Assembly (NCBI GenBank): GCA_017455585.1
Contig: JAFSZU010000057.1
Coordinates: 1 to 39,101 of the forward strand
DNA length: 39,101 nucleotides
Direction of reading: 5' to 3'
Source of the DNA: Bacteroidaceae bacterium
Lineage (GTDB): Bacteria; Bacteroidota; Bacteroidia; Bacteroidales; Bacteroidaceae
Shown here: piece after piece, positions 16,350 to 25,137 of the stretch
Position numbering within the stretch: position 1 is the stretch's first letter
Layout: each line of letters starts with the position of its first letter
Notes under the pieces: model-generated
Told to the model about the DNA's origin: nothing
Seen by the model: the letters and a program-made list of their open reading frames with translations, nothing else
Database searches by the model: none
Translations under genes and position numbers: made by a program

Positions 16350-16357
16350 TAAATTTG
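16350..16357 (+). promoter_or_regulatory. Weak candidate -7 element for the FAS1/SusCD operon
   Basis: TAAATTTG matches the Bacteroidales -7 consensus TAnnTTTG and would give a leader of about 115 nt. The upstream TTGG at 16323 is about 24 bp away, further than usual, so the -33 match is poor. SusCD operons are often driven by dedicated ECF sigma factors or hybrid two-component regulators, which this motif would not show. Confidence 0.3.
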
Positions 16358-16409
16358 GCACGTCTTTATGCAAAAACTGGCATAAAAACAACCGAAAAAC
16401 CGCTGACAA

Positions 16410-16425
16410 GCCCCCGAAACGGGGC
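16410..16425 (+). other. GC-rich hairpin in the operon leader
   Basis: GCCCC (16410-16414) pairs with GGGGC (16421-16425) across a six-base CGAAAC loop, in otherwise AT-rich sequence 54 bp before the first start codon. A CCCCG/CGGGG register is also possible. No T-tract follows, so it is not a terminator. It could affect leader structure or mRNA stability. Confidence 0.5.
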
Positions 16426-16478
16426 GGGAAATCGTTAACAACAATTAACAACAATAAACTCTAACAATCTCAAATTCA

Positions 16479-19400
16479 ATGTGTATGAAGAACCTACCTA
16501 GCACATTAGGCAAGCACAGTTTGCGCGCACTCTGTGTCTTGACCCTTTGTGGGCTTTCGTGGTCATGCAAGGACGAGTACAAGCTGGATGACGAGAAACC
16601 AGACTGGCTCAACTCAAGCATCTTCGAAGGCCTGGAAGAAAAAGGCAACTTCACTCAGTATTTGCGCCTGCTGCAAGACGAGGACGTCAATCCCAAGAAC
16701 GCCCGTCCGCTGAAGGAAGTGCTCAGCCGCACGGGGTCAAAAACCGTGTTCGTGGCCAACGATGAGGCATGGGACGCTTTCTACAAGCGCAATGCCACGC
16801 TGCCTGCCGAGAACCCGTGGCACAACGCCACCAGCTACGAGCGGCTGTCGCAGGCACAGAAGAAGCTGCTCATCCACTCCTCCATGCTCAACAACGCCAT
16901 CGTCATGGAGAACCTGGCCAGCTCCGACGGCTCAGGAACCACACGCCCCGTGCGCGGTGAATACATGCGCCGCTTCACCGACGTGATGCTCACCGACACC
17001 GTCACCCACCTCACCGGCAACCAAGTGCCCTACTCCTATGGCGACGAGCCCAACTACTGGACACGCTTCCGCCCCGAGAACGGCGGCAACGGGCTCTACA
17101 TGGTGCAGGACTCCACGTCCAACATGATGCTCCACTTCACCGCCGAGCACATGTCCAAGCAGGGCGTGACAGACGAGGACTTCCGCATCTTCATGGGGCG
17201 CGAGCGCAAGACCAGCGACGTGCACATCTATGACGCGCTGCTGGAAGAGAAGGACCAGGCAACAGAAAACGGATATGTCAACATCACCGAGAAGGTGATC
17301 TCGCCGCTGCCCAACATGGCCGAGGTCATCCGCGCCAACGGCAAGACAAACATCTTCAGCCACATGCTGGACCGCTTCTCATTCCCCTACTATAACAGCT
17401 ATGTGACAGAGGCATACAAGACCCTGCACCCGGAGTTCACCGACTCCATCTTCACCAAGCACTACTTCACCAAGCTGGGTCCCGGCCACGACGCCGTCCT
17501 CTATGGACCGCCGCCATCGGGCGGCCTCTTCCTCAACGGACAGGTGGCCCTGAAGTTCGACCCGGGATGGAACGAGTTCTATGCCGACCTGGACCGCCGC
17601 GCAGACATGGCCAGCATGTTCGTGCCCTCAGACGACGTCCTGTGGGACTACTTCTCTGAAGGCGGCGGCGGATGGCAGCTCATCCAGACCTACGCCACCA
17701 ACCCCTACGCCGTGGTGGAGCGCGGAGACTATGACGCTCTGTATCACAAGATTGACGAGATTCCGCTCGCAACGCTGCAAGCCCTCATCAACGTCGTCAT
17801 GTTCACCTCCTTCACGGGAAGCGTGCCCAGCAAGATGATTAAACTGCGCAACGACGCGCAGGAAGACATGTTCTCGCTGGAGGACAACAAACTCGTCAGC
17901 GAGGGAGGACACATAGACACCTGCCTCATGGCCTGTAACGGTGCCGTATATATTATGGATAAGGTATATGGACCGGCAGACTACACCTCCGTGGCAGCAC
18001 CCGCATACATCAGCAAGACCAACAGAATCCTGTGGTGGGCCATCTATAACGGCAGCGTCGAGAACAAGGACCAGATGCACCTCAACTACTATGCCTACCT
18101 GAAGGCCATGAAGAGCCGATTCACCTTCTTCCTGCCCTCCGACGCAGCCATGAAGTACTACTACGACCCCGTGTCCTTCACCAGCAACCGCCCGCGCGTG
18201 CTCGAAATGTCCTTCCAGTATGACAACTCCGAGGCACTCTTCCCACTGACAACACGTCTGCTGAACTACAACCCGCTGACCGGCGAAATCGGCAATCCCT
18301 ATAACAACGAGAAAATTGCCAACACCGACGTGGTCAACCGTCTGAAGGATGTCCTGGAGAGCCACACCATCGTGCACACCGGCAGCAACCCCATTGACAG
18401 CGAAGACGAATACTATGTCACCAAGAACGGCTCTGGCATCAAGGTGACACGCGACGCCGACGGCACCATCATCAAAGTGCAAGGCGGATTCCAGCTGGAG
18501 AACGAGCGAGACGGCATCATCGGCGGCAACGGACTCAACGCCATCGCCGTCACGGCCTCCAACACGCACAACCTGGAGAACGGACGCACATACGTCCTGG
18601 ACGATGCACCCATCATCCCCTCCAGCAAGAGCGTATATGACATCCTCGTTGCACAAAAGGGACAGGACAACGACCCCTACAAGGGATTCATGGACCTCAC
18701 CACACCGGAGGATAACATCATCAAGGAGTGTGGACTCGTGCCCGAGACCACACAGTCGAGCGCGCTCGAACGCATCCTCAACAAATACAAGACCTTCGTC
18801 AGCAAAGCACCCAAGAGCAAGGAAGTGGACTACAACGTGCAGTTCTTCAACAACTACCGCTACACCCTGTTCGTCCCCTCCAATGAGGCTCTGGCCGAGG
18901 CCAAGACCCACGGGCTGCCCACATGGGAGACCATCACCGAGGAGTATGACGCACTGCCCAACTACGAGGACGTCTGGCAGTACAGCGAATACCACCAGGA
19001 GTACTACGTCATCAACGACAACAAGCTGGATGCCAACGGGCAGGCCGCAGGAGACACCATCTTTGTGGACACCAGCAAGAAAGACCAGCACTGCTTCCTG
19101 CACTCCGACAGCCTGCGCATACAAGCCGAAATCACCTACCTGAACAACTTCATCAGATGTCACTTCCTCGACAACAGCATCTTCGCAGACAAGACCGAAG
19201 TCGCAGAGGCCGACTATGTCACCTCCAGCTATGACAGCGACCTGGGACTCTTCGTCAAGGTGCACTGCAAGCGCATCAAGGAAGGAGGAAAGACCATCCT
19301 GCAGGTGCGCGACGACAACGGCGGCGACATCATGACGGTGGACGACAACCTGCAGAACATCATGGCACGCGACGTCAACCTCACGCGTAACAGCACCAGC

Positions 19401-19625
19401 GTCACCGCCAAGAACCAGACATCCATGAACAACATCATCATCCAGGGCTCCAGCTTCTGCGTCATCCACCAGATCCCCGGCGTGCTCAAGCACACGGCCA
19501 TGGTGAAGAACAAGCAGGGAGAGGATGTCTATTTCGACTTCAACGACACTGCAGCATGCAAGGCATATCTCCAGAAGCATGCTATCCCCGAGAACCTCAA
19601 AGACATGAAGCACTATGAAGAATAA
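16479..19625 (+). CDS. Large fasciclin (FAS1) domain surface lipoprotein
   Basis: This 1048-aa protein starts with a lipoprotein signal (C30 in GLSWSC). The following KDE residues fit Bacteroidota surface-export signals, so display on the outer face of the outer membrane is likely. About four FAS1-like repeats can be picked out by their beta-strand plus helix signature: VFVANDEAWDAF (about residue 90), MFVPSDDVLWDYF (about 380), FFLPSDAAMKYYY (about 549) and LFVPSNEALAEA (about 797). Each is followed by a distal segment of the type seen in FAS1 domains. FAS1 domains mediate adhesion or ligand binding; no catalytic motif is seen. ATG at 16485 is an alternative start two codons in. The 3' end overlaps the next gene by 11 bp, which suggests translational coupling. 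It is the first gene of the operon. Confidence 0.85.
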   Translation: MCMKNLPSTLGKHSLRALCVLTLCGLSWSCKDEYKLDDEKPDWLNSSIFEGLEEKGNFTQYLRLLQDEDVNPKNARPLKEVLSRTGSKTVFVANDEAWDAFYKRNATLPAENPWHNATSYERLSQAQKKLLIHSSMLNNAIVMENLASSDGSGTTRPVRGEYMRRFTDVMLTDTVTHLTGNQVPYSYGDEPNYWTRFRPENGGNGLYMVQDSTSNMMLHFTAEHMSKQGVTDEDFRIFMGRERKTSDVHIYDALLEEKDQATENGYVNITEKVISPLPNMAEVIRANGKTNIFSHMLDRFSFPYYNSYVTEAYKTLHPEFTDSIFTKHYFTKLGPGHDAVLYGPPPSGGLFLNGQVALKFDPGWNEFYADLDRRADMASMFVPSDDVLWDYFSEGGGGWQLIQTYATNPYAVVERGDYDALYHKIDEIPLATLQALINVVMFTSFTGSVPSKMIKLRNDAQEDMFSLEDNKLVSEGGHIDTCLMACNGAVYIMDKVYGPADYTSVAAPAYISKTNRILWWAIYNGSVENKDQMHLNYYAYLKAMKSRFTFFLPSDAAMKYYYDPVSFTSNRPRVLEMSFQYDNSEALFPLTTRLLNYNPLTGEIGNPYNNEKIANTDVVNRLKDVLESHTIVHTGSNPIDSEDEYYVTKNGSGIKVTRDADGTIIKVQGGFQLENERDGIIGGNGLNAIAVTASNTHNLENGRTYVLDDAPIIPSSKSVYDILVAQKGQDNDPYKGFMDLTTPEDNIIKECGLVPETTQSSALERILNKYKTFVSKAPKSKEVDYNVQFFNNYRYTLFVPSNEALAEAKTHGLPTWETITEEYDALPNYEDVWQYSEYHQEYYVINDNKLDANGQAAGDTIFVDTSKKDQHCFLHSDSLRIQAEITYLNNFIRCHFLDNSIFADKTEVAEADYVTSSYDSDLGLFVKVHCKRIKEGGKTILQVRDDNGGDIMTVDDNLQNIMARDVNLTRNSTSVTAKNQTSMNNIIIQGSSFCVIHQIPGVLKHTAMVKNKQGEDVYFDFNDTAACKAYLQKHAIPENLKDMKHYEE

Positions 19626-22600
19626 GATTTTCAAACTGATACTGATGCTGGTCGTATGCCTCACAGCCACCACTGCCAGCGCACAGCAACGGCGCATCTC
19701 GGGTACCGTGTCAGATGACATTGACGTTATTCCCGGTGCCAACGTGGCCGAACGGGACAAGAACAACCGTATCGTCAGCGCCACCGTTACCGACATGAAC
19801 GGTAACTTCACACTGAACATCAAGGACCCCAACAACATGCTCTCCATCACCTTCATGGGAATGAAGCCCTGGTCACAGAAGATCGGCAACGGAACCGTCT
19901 TCAAGGTGAAGCTGCAGGACAACACCAAGACCATGAAGGAAGTGGTCAAGACCGCCAAGCGCAAGAAGGAGTCGGGAGGACTCTCCATCCCCGTGCGCGA
20001 GCTGGCCGGTGCCACACAGACCTTCTCCATGGACGAGATGGAAGGTATGGCCTTCGAGTCTGTTGACCAGGCCCTGCAGGGACAGATCGCAGGTCTGGAC
20101 ATCGTGCAGAACTCCGGTAACCTCGGCGCCGGCACCACCATGCGCCTGCGCGGTACATCTACTATTAACGGTAACGCACAGCCCCTGATTGTCGTCAACG
20201 ACCACATCTTCGAACTCCCGGAGGACGCACAGAGCATCAACTTCGAGGAAATGGACAACGAGGAGCAGTTCTCAACCCTCCTCAACGTCAACCCCGAGGA
20301 CATCGAGAGCATCGAGGTGCTCAAGGACGCATCCACCGCCAAGTGGGGCTCACGCGGCGCCAACGGTGTCATCGAGATCAAGCTCCGTCGCGGTCACCGC
20401 GGACCCACCAACGTCACCTTCTCCTACCGCTTCAACGGCACCTGGCAGCCCGACGGCTACAAGATGCTCAACGGCGACGAGTACACCATGATGCTCAAGG
20501 AGGCCTACTACAACCCACAGCAGATTGCCACCGACATCCTGGAGCTGGACTACAACACGGAGTATCCCTACATCTACAACCACTTCAGCCATAACACAGA
20601 CTGGATCAACGAGGTCAAGCAGTTCGGTAAGGAGCACAAGTACTACGTCACCCTCTCCGGCGGCGGCGAGAAAGCCACCTTCCGCGTGTCGGCCGGCTAT
20701 GACAAGAGCACAGGCTCCATCATCGCGCAGAAGCTCGACCGCTTCACCACGCAGACCGCCCTCGACTACTGGGTCAGCGACCGCATCAAGTTCCAGTCAA
20801 ACATCGGCCTGACATTCACCACCAACTACAAGAACTACGGCAACGACATCCTCGGACGCGCCATGAACGCCATGCCCAACATGAGCATCTGGGAGTATGA
20901 CGCACAGGGCAATCCCACCGGCAACTACTTCAACATGCTGCCGCTGGCTGCCACCGTCAGCGGCCGGGACGCTGTCAGCGATGTCAACGACGGCACCAAG
21001 ACCAGCTGGCTCCTGCGCGACATGTTCATGAACGGCAACCCCGTGGCACGCGCCTACAACGCATGGAACAAGGAACGCCAGTACAACCTCACACCGCAGT
21101 TCAACCTGGAGTACAAGCTCTTGGGCACCGACGATGACCACACGCAACTCACCTACCGCGGCGACGTGCAGCTGAACATCTACAACACCTCCAGCGACGA
21201 CTATATCCCCAGCGAACTCACCACCATGGACTGGATATTCGGCGGCGACTACGGATGGAAGTGGGACAACACCGCACACAGCAACAACCGCAACCAGGTC
21301 AGCAACAGCGAGTACAAGAGCATGGAGTTCACCACCAGACATGACCTCCAGTTCTATCCCAAGTTCCGCAACGAGGACCACACCGTCAGCGCGCTCCTGC
21401 GCTGGGAGATGGCCAACGGACAGTCCAGCACGCAGAACACAGGCCTGTGGAACGTCCCCAACGGCATCACAGACCCCACCGTGGTGGCACTGCTGAACGC
21501 TGCCGGAGCCGGCAACAACGAGTGGCGCAACACCAGCTTCTTCGGACAGGTGCACTACTCCTACAAGTCCAAGTATAACATCGATGCCAGCCTACGTGCC
21601 GACGGCTCCACCGCCTTCGGAGCCGGCAACAAGTTCGGTTACTTCCCCTTCGTGGGTCTGCGATGGAACATCATCGACGAGGGATTCATGAAGTGGAGCC
21701 ACAAGTTCCTGAGCATGCTCGCCGTGCGTCCCACATGGGGTGTCACCGGTAACACCGGCGGCGGCGGATATAACCAATATAATAAGTACGCGAGCGCGGG
21801 GTATTATAATGGACACTCCGTGGTCAAGCCCGAGAACCTCTCGCTCTCCAGCATCAAATGGGAGAAGACACGCAAGCTCAACCTCGGCTTCAACCTCGGT
21901 CTGCTCGATGACCTGCTCCAGTTCGAGCTCGACATCTATGACCACAAGACCACCGACCTCATCATGAACAACATGCGCATCGCATCGGCCAACGGCTTCA
22001 GCAGCCTCTCCAAGGTCAACGCCGGCGTCATGCGCAACAAGGGTTGGGATCTCAACTTCCACAGCGGATGGTTCGCCAAGGTGGGCAAGTTCCAGATGAA
22101 GGTGCGCGCCAACGTGGCTCAGAACTTCAACGAGGTCGAGGAGATGGACCCCCTCATCCTCGAGAGCCTCAACGGCAGCGAGACCAACCAGCCCGGATAC
22201 ATCGACGGCAAATACAACCTGGACTACCACCAGCGCGTGCAGATCGGCAACGCACTGGGTTCCATCTACGGCCTGAAGTACAAGGGCGTCTATAAATATG
22301 ACTATGACCACAACGGCTTCACCACTGCCTCCATCGCTGCCTACGGCTATGCCGAGGAAGGACAGACGGGCTACGATGCCAAGGGCAATGTCATCAACAC
22401 CGCCGCCGCCGCCATGCACCGCGGAGACGTGGCCACATGCCCCATCGCCTACGATGCCGACGGCAACATGCTCACCGACAAGCAAGGCAACCCGCTGCCC
22501 ATGTACTACTGCTACAACGAGACCTACAAATACCAGTTCCAGGGCGGTGATGCCATCTACGAGGACATCAACCACGACGGACAGATCGACCGCTATGACA

Positions 22601-23121
22601 TGGTCTATCTGGGCAACTCCAACCCCACATGCAACGGCGGTTTCGGCTTCACCATGAAGTATGAGCGCCTGCAGTTGGTAACTGGCTTCAACTTCCGCGT
22701 CGGCAACCAGATCGTGAACCTGGCACGCCGCGACGCAGAGTCCATGGTCAACAACTCCAACCAGAGCTTCGCCACCACATGGCGCTGGCGCAAGAACGGC
22801 GACGAGACCGTGGTGCCGCGTGCACTGAACAACTCACGCATCACCAGCTACAACTCGCTGCCCAGCGACCGCTATGTGGAAGACGGCGACTACCTGCGTC
22901 TGCAGTACATCCAGTTAAGCTATGACTTTAACCCGAAGATGCTGAAGAAATACGGTATCCGCAACCTCAAGCTCTACGCTTCTGTCAATAACCTCTGGTG
23001 CTGGACCAAGTACACCGGTGTTGACCCCGATGTCAGCCCCCAGGGCTACTCCGTGGCCAAGGATAACAACCGCACACCGCGTTCGCGTTCGTTCACCGCA
23101 AGTATCAACCTTGGCTTCTAA
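19615..23121 (+). CDS. SusC/RagA-family TonB-dependent outer-membrane transporter (first copy)
   Basis: This 1168-aa protein has a signal peptide ending TASAQ (residue 24). A carboxypeptidase-D regulatory-like domain follows at about 27-108 (RRISGTVSDDIDVIPGANV, DMNGNFTLNI). The plug is at about 125-260 (ALQGQIAGLDIVQNSG, MRLRGTSTINGNAQPLIVV, WGSRGANGVIEIKLRRG), then a large beta-barrel ends in an aromatic residue (ASINLGF). A loop at about residue 984 (DINHDGQID) matches the SusC-family acidic loop. The usual EVVVTGY-type segment is replaced by MKEVVKTAKRKKESGG. It imports a ligand captured with its SusD partner, powered by TonB. Its ATG overlaps the FAS1 gene by 11 bp and the SusD gene starts 12 bp after its stop. 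The substrate is unknown. Confidence 0.95.
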   Translation: MKNKIFKLILMLVVCLTATTASAQQRRISGTVSDDIDVIPGANVAERDKNNRIVSATVTDMNGNFTLNIKDPNNMLSITFMGMKPWSQKIGNGTVFKVKLQDNTKTMKEVVKTAKRKKESGGLSIPVRELAGATQTFSMDEMEGMAFESVDQALQGQIAGLDIVQNSGNLGAGTTMRLRGTSTINGNAQPLIVVNDHIFELPEDAQSINFEEMDNEEQFSTLLNVNPEDIESIEVLKDASTAKWGSRGANGVIEIKLRRGHRGPTNVTFSYRFNGTWQPDGYKMLNGDEYTMMLKEAYYNPQQIATDILELDYNTEYPYIYNHFSHNTDWINEVKQFGKEHKYYVTLSGGGEKATFRVSAGYDKSTGSIIAQKLDRFTTQTALDYWVSDRIKFQSNIGLTFTTNYKNYGNDILGRAMNAMPNMSIWEYDAQGNPTGNYFNMLPLAATVSGRDAVSDVNDGTKTSWLLRDMFMNGNPVARAYNAWNKERQYNLTPQFNLEYKLLGTDDDHTQLTYRGDVQLNIYNTSSDDYIPSELTTMDWIFGGDYGWKWDNTAHSNNRNQVSNSEYKSMEFTTRHDLQFYPKFRNEDHTVSALLRWEMANGQSSTQNTGLWNVPNGITDPTVVALLNAAGAGNNEWRNTSFFGQVHYSYKSKYNIDASLRADGSTAFGAGNKFGYFPFVGLRWNIIDEGFMKWSHKFLSMLAVRPTWGVTGNTGGGGYNQYNKYASAGYYNGHSVVKPENLSLSSIKWEKTRKLNLGFNLGLLDDLLQFELDIYDHKTTDLIMNNMRIASANGFSSLSKVNAGVMRNKGWDLNFHSGWFAKVGKFQMKVRANVAQNFNEVEEMDPLILESLNGSETNQPGYIDGKYNLDYHQRVQIGNALGSIYGLKYKGVYKYDYDHNGFTTASIAAYGYAEEGQTGYDAKGNVINTAAAAMHRGDVATCPIAYDADGNMLTDKQGNPLPMYYCYNETYKYQFQGGDAIYEDINHDGQIDRYDMVYLGNSNPTCNGGFGFTMKYERLQLVTGFNFRVGNQIVNLARRDAESMVNNSNQSFATTWRWRKNGDETVVPRALNNSRITSYNSLPSDRYVEDGDYLRLQYIQLSYDFNPKMLKKYGIRNLKLYASVNNLWCWTKYTGVDPDVSPQGYSVAKDNNRTPRSRSFTASINLGF

Positions 23122-23133
23122 ATCCCACGCAAC

Positions 23134-25104
23134 ATGAAAAGATTCACATTCATCAAGAACATAGCACTCATGGCCGTAGCGGCCATGGGAGCCACCTCCT
23201 GCTCAGACTGGCTCACACTCTATCCACAGGACCGTGTCGTCGAAGAGAACTTCTGGGAAGACAAGAACGACCTCGAAGGTGTGCGCTACGCTGCCTACCA
23301 GCAGATGTGCAACACCCTGGAGAAACTCATCATCTGGGGAGACCTGCGCTCCGATGCCTACAACATCAACCCCGCCATCACCAGCGAGGACAAGAGCTTC
23401 GTGGTCTTCCAGAACATCACAGAGGCCAAGCTCGACTCCACCATGACACACTATGACTGGGGAAGCGTCTATACCACCATCAACTTCTGCAACAAAGTGC
23501 TGCAGCACGGAGAAGAGGTACTGGAGAAGGATGCACAGTTCACACGCACGGAATGGAACGAGCTCAAGGCTGAGATGACAGCCCTGCGCGCACTCAACTA
23601 TTTCTACCTCCTGCGCGCCTTCAAGGACATCCCCTACACCACCCAAGTCATCAACACCGACGAAGAGGTCATGGACTACCCCGCCACCAACCAGCTGGCA
23701 GTCCTCGACACCCTCATCGCCGACGTCCGCGCCGTGGCCGGGAGAGGGCGCAACCGCATCATCAATACCGAGGGCGACTTTGAAGACAGCCACGGACTGA
23801 TGACCAACGCCGCCATCTACTCCGTCCTGGCAGAGATGTACCTCTGGCGCGGAGCCTTGCGCGAGGGACGCGGATTCAGCCGTGCCATCACAGACAAGGA
23901 CAATGACAGCTGCATCTTCTACGGACAGAAAGCACTCGACGCCCTCAAGACACGCAATGACCTGGCCAGCACCTACGGTTCTGCCAGCATCCAGACCAAG
24001 GACTTTGAGAGCGGACTGAACAATGCGCAGCTGATTGTCAACCGTGACATGGCCACCACATACAATGCCAAGAACAGCCCCGACGTGGATGCCTACGACT
24101 ACATCTTCGGCTCGGCAAGCTCCAGGACCGGCAACAGCTACAGCAACAGCATCGAGAGCATTTTTGAGCTGGAATTTGACTCGCACGACAACCGCAAGAA
24201 CGAGGTCGTCAACAAGTACTACGGTCAGGCCCAGGACGTGTTCTTTGCCGTCAGCTACAACGGCGTGGCCAATGCCTATGGCAACGATGCCAGCACGCTC
24301 ATGCCGCGTGACAGCCGCATGTGGTACAGCTGCCAGAGCAACATCTCCAATTCCAGCTCCAGTAGCAGCGCATCGACCGAGCTACAGTCACCCTACATGC
24401 TCAAATGGACGGAATGCACCTTCACATACAACCAGAACAAGAATGCCGTCTTCACACGATGGAGGTCCTCGGATTTCCATAACTGGATCGTCTATCGCAT
24501 GACAGACATCATGCTCATGATGGCAGAAGCACACGCTTGCCGCGCACAGGCCAACAACGCCAACGACCCCGACATGAAGCTCTGCAAGAGCATCGTCGAT
24601 GCCATCCACAAGCGCTCCGCCTTTACCGACAAGAGCGTGGAAGCCACACTGCCGGCACCCTCAGCAGGAACCAGCGGGCGCGAGAACTACATCAAGTTCG
24701 TCATGAGCGAACGCATGCTGGAACTCATCGGAGAGGGAAAGCGGTGGTTTGACCTCGTGCGCTATGCCGAACGCTTCGCCATGGACCAGATCAAGATCGA
24801 CACCGACACCACCGGTGCCGTGGTGCTGGACGAGAACGGCTACCCCGTCTATGACAAGGAAAGAAAGGCCGGCAACGATGTGGCCATCCTGCCCGACCCG
24901 CGTGAGCCGCAATATGTCGATGGCACCATGGGCGTGCGCAAGATGATCACAGACTATCTGTCAAAAGCCTATCCCACCATCGAGCAGACCCTCAAGAACC
25001 GCATCAAGAACCGCTACGGCCTCTACTGCCCCATCTACTACATGGAGAAGAAGGCCAACCACAACCGCATTCCACAGAATCCGGTCTGGGACCGCGAGAA
25101 ATAA
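23134..25104 (+). CDS. SusD/RagB-family surface lipoprotein (first copy)
   Basis: This 656-aa lipoprotein has C23 in ATSC, followed by SDWLTLYPQDRVVEENFW, which is typical of a mature SusD N-terminus. The N-terminal helices carry TPR-like sequence (ALRALNYFYLLRAFKDIPY), a conserved SusD feature. The C-terminal GEGKRWFDLVRYAERF at about residue 533 is the family hallmark. SusD forms the extracellular lid on the SusC barrel and helps capture ligand. Its position 12 bp after the first SusC gene makes them an obvious pair. A Ser-rich loop (SNISNSSSSSSAS) near residue 410 is unusual low complexity. Confidence 0.95.
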   Translation: MKRFTFIKNIALMAVAAMGATSCSDWLTLYPQDRVVEENFWEDKNDLEGVRYAAYQQMCNTLEKLIIWGDLRSDAYNINPAITSEDKSFVVFQNITEAKLDSTMTHYDWGSVYTTINFCNKVLQHGEEVLEKDAQFTRTEWNELKAEMTALRALNYFYLLRAFKDIPYTTQVINTDEEVMDYPATNQLAVLDTLIADVRAVAGRGRNRIINTEGDFEDSHGLMTNAAIYSVLAEMYLWRGALREGRGFSRAITDKDNDSCIFYGQKALDALKTRNDLASTYGSASIQTKDFESGLNNAQLIVNRDMATTYNAKNSPDVDAYDYIFGSASSRTGNSYSNSIESIFELEFDSHDNRKNEVVNKYYGQAQDVFFAVSYNGVANAYGNDASTLMPRDSRMWYSCQSNISNSSSSSSASTELQSPYMLKWTECTFTYNQNKNAVFTRWRSSDFHNWIVYRMTDIMLMMAEAHACRAQANNANDPDMKLCKSIVDAIHKRSAFTDKSVEATLPAPSAGTSGRENYIKFVMSERMLELIGEGKRWFDLVRYAERFAMDQIKIDTDTTGAVVLDENGYPVYDKERKAGNDVAILPDPREPQYVDGTMGVRKMITDYLSKAYPTIEQTLKNRIKNRYGLYCPIYYMEKKANHNRIPQNPVWDREK

Positions 25105-25137
25105 CATCATATCATTGAACTTACACGTCTGACAACA

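Larger units (their letters stand above)
15631..16478. other. AT-rich divergent intergenic region between ruvA and the FAS1/SusCD operon
   Basis: These 848 bp hold no convincing gene. From left to right there is a 23-bp direct repeat beside ruvA, a 22-bp tandem array (15779-15904), and about 450 bp of AT-rich sequence with a small hairpin at 16157-16171 (GTCAA, 5-nt loop, TTGAC). The leader of the first FAS1 gene follows. The region must carry promoters for both divergent units. No clear CAAAnnTA (a reverse TAnnTTTG) was found for ruvA. Confidence 0.7.

Noticed and set aside
16356..16371. Sigma-54-like promoter (TGGCACG ... TGC)
   Set aside because: The GG and GC elements are one base too far apart and the -12 box is imperfect; spacing is critical for sigma-54, so chance is more likely.
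16445..16654. A 69-codon minus-strand open frame at the operon start
   Set aside because: It overlaps the first FAS1 gene and its leader in antisense and has no recognisable features.
17628..20381. A 917-codon open frame on the minus strand across the FAS1 and SusC genes
   Set aside because: It is antisense to two well-supported genes; C/G-ending codons in GC-rich DNA leave long open antisense frames. Its translation is Val/Leu/Asp/His-rich with no recognisable domain.
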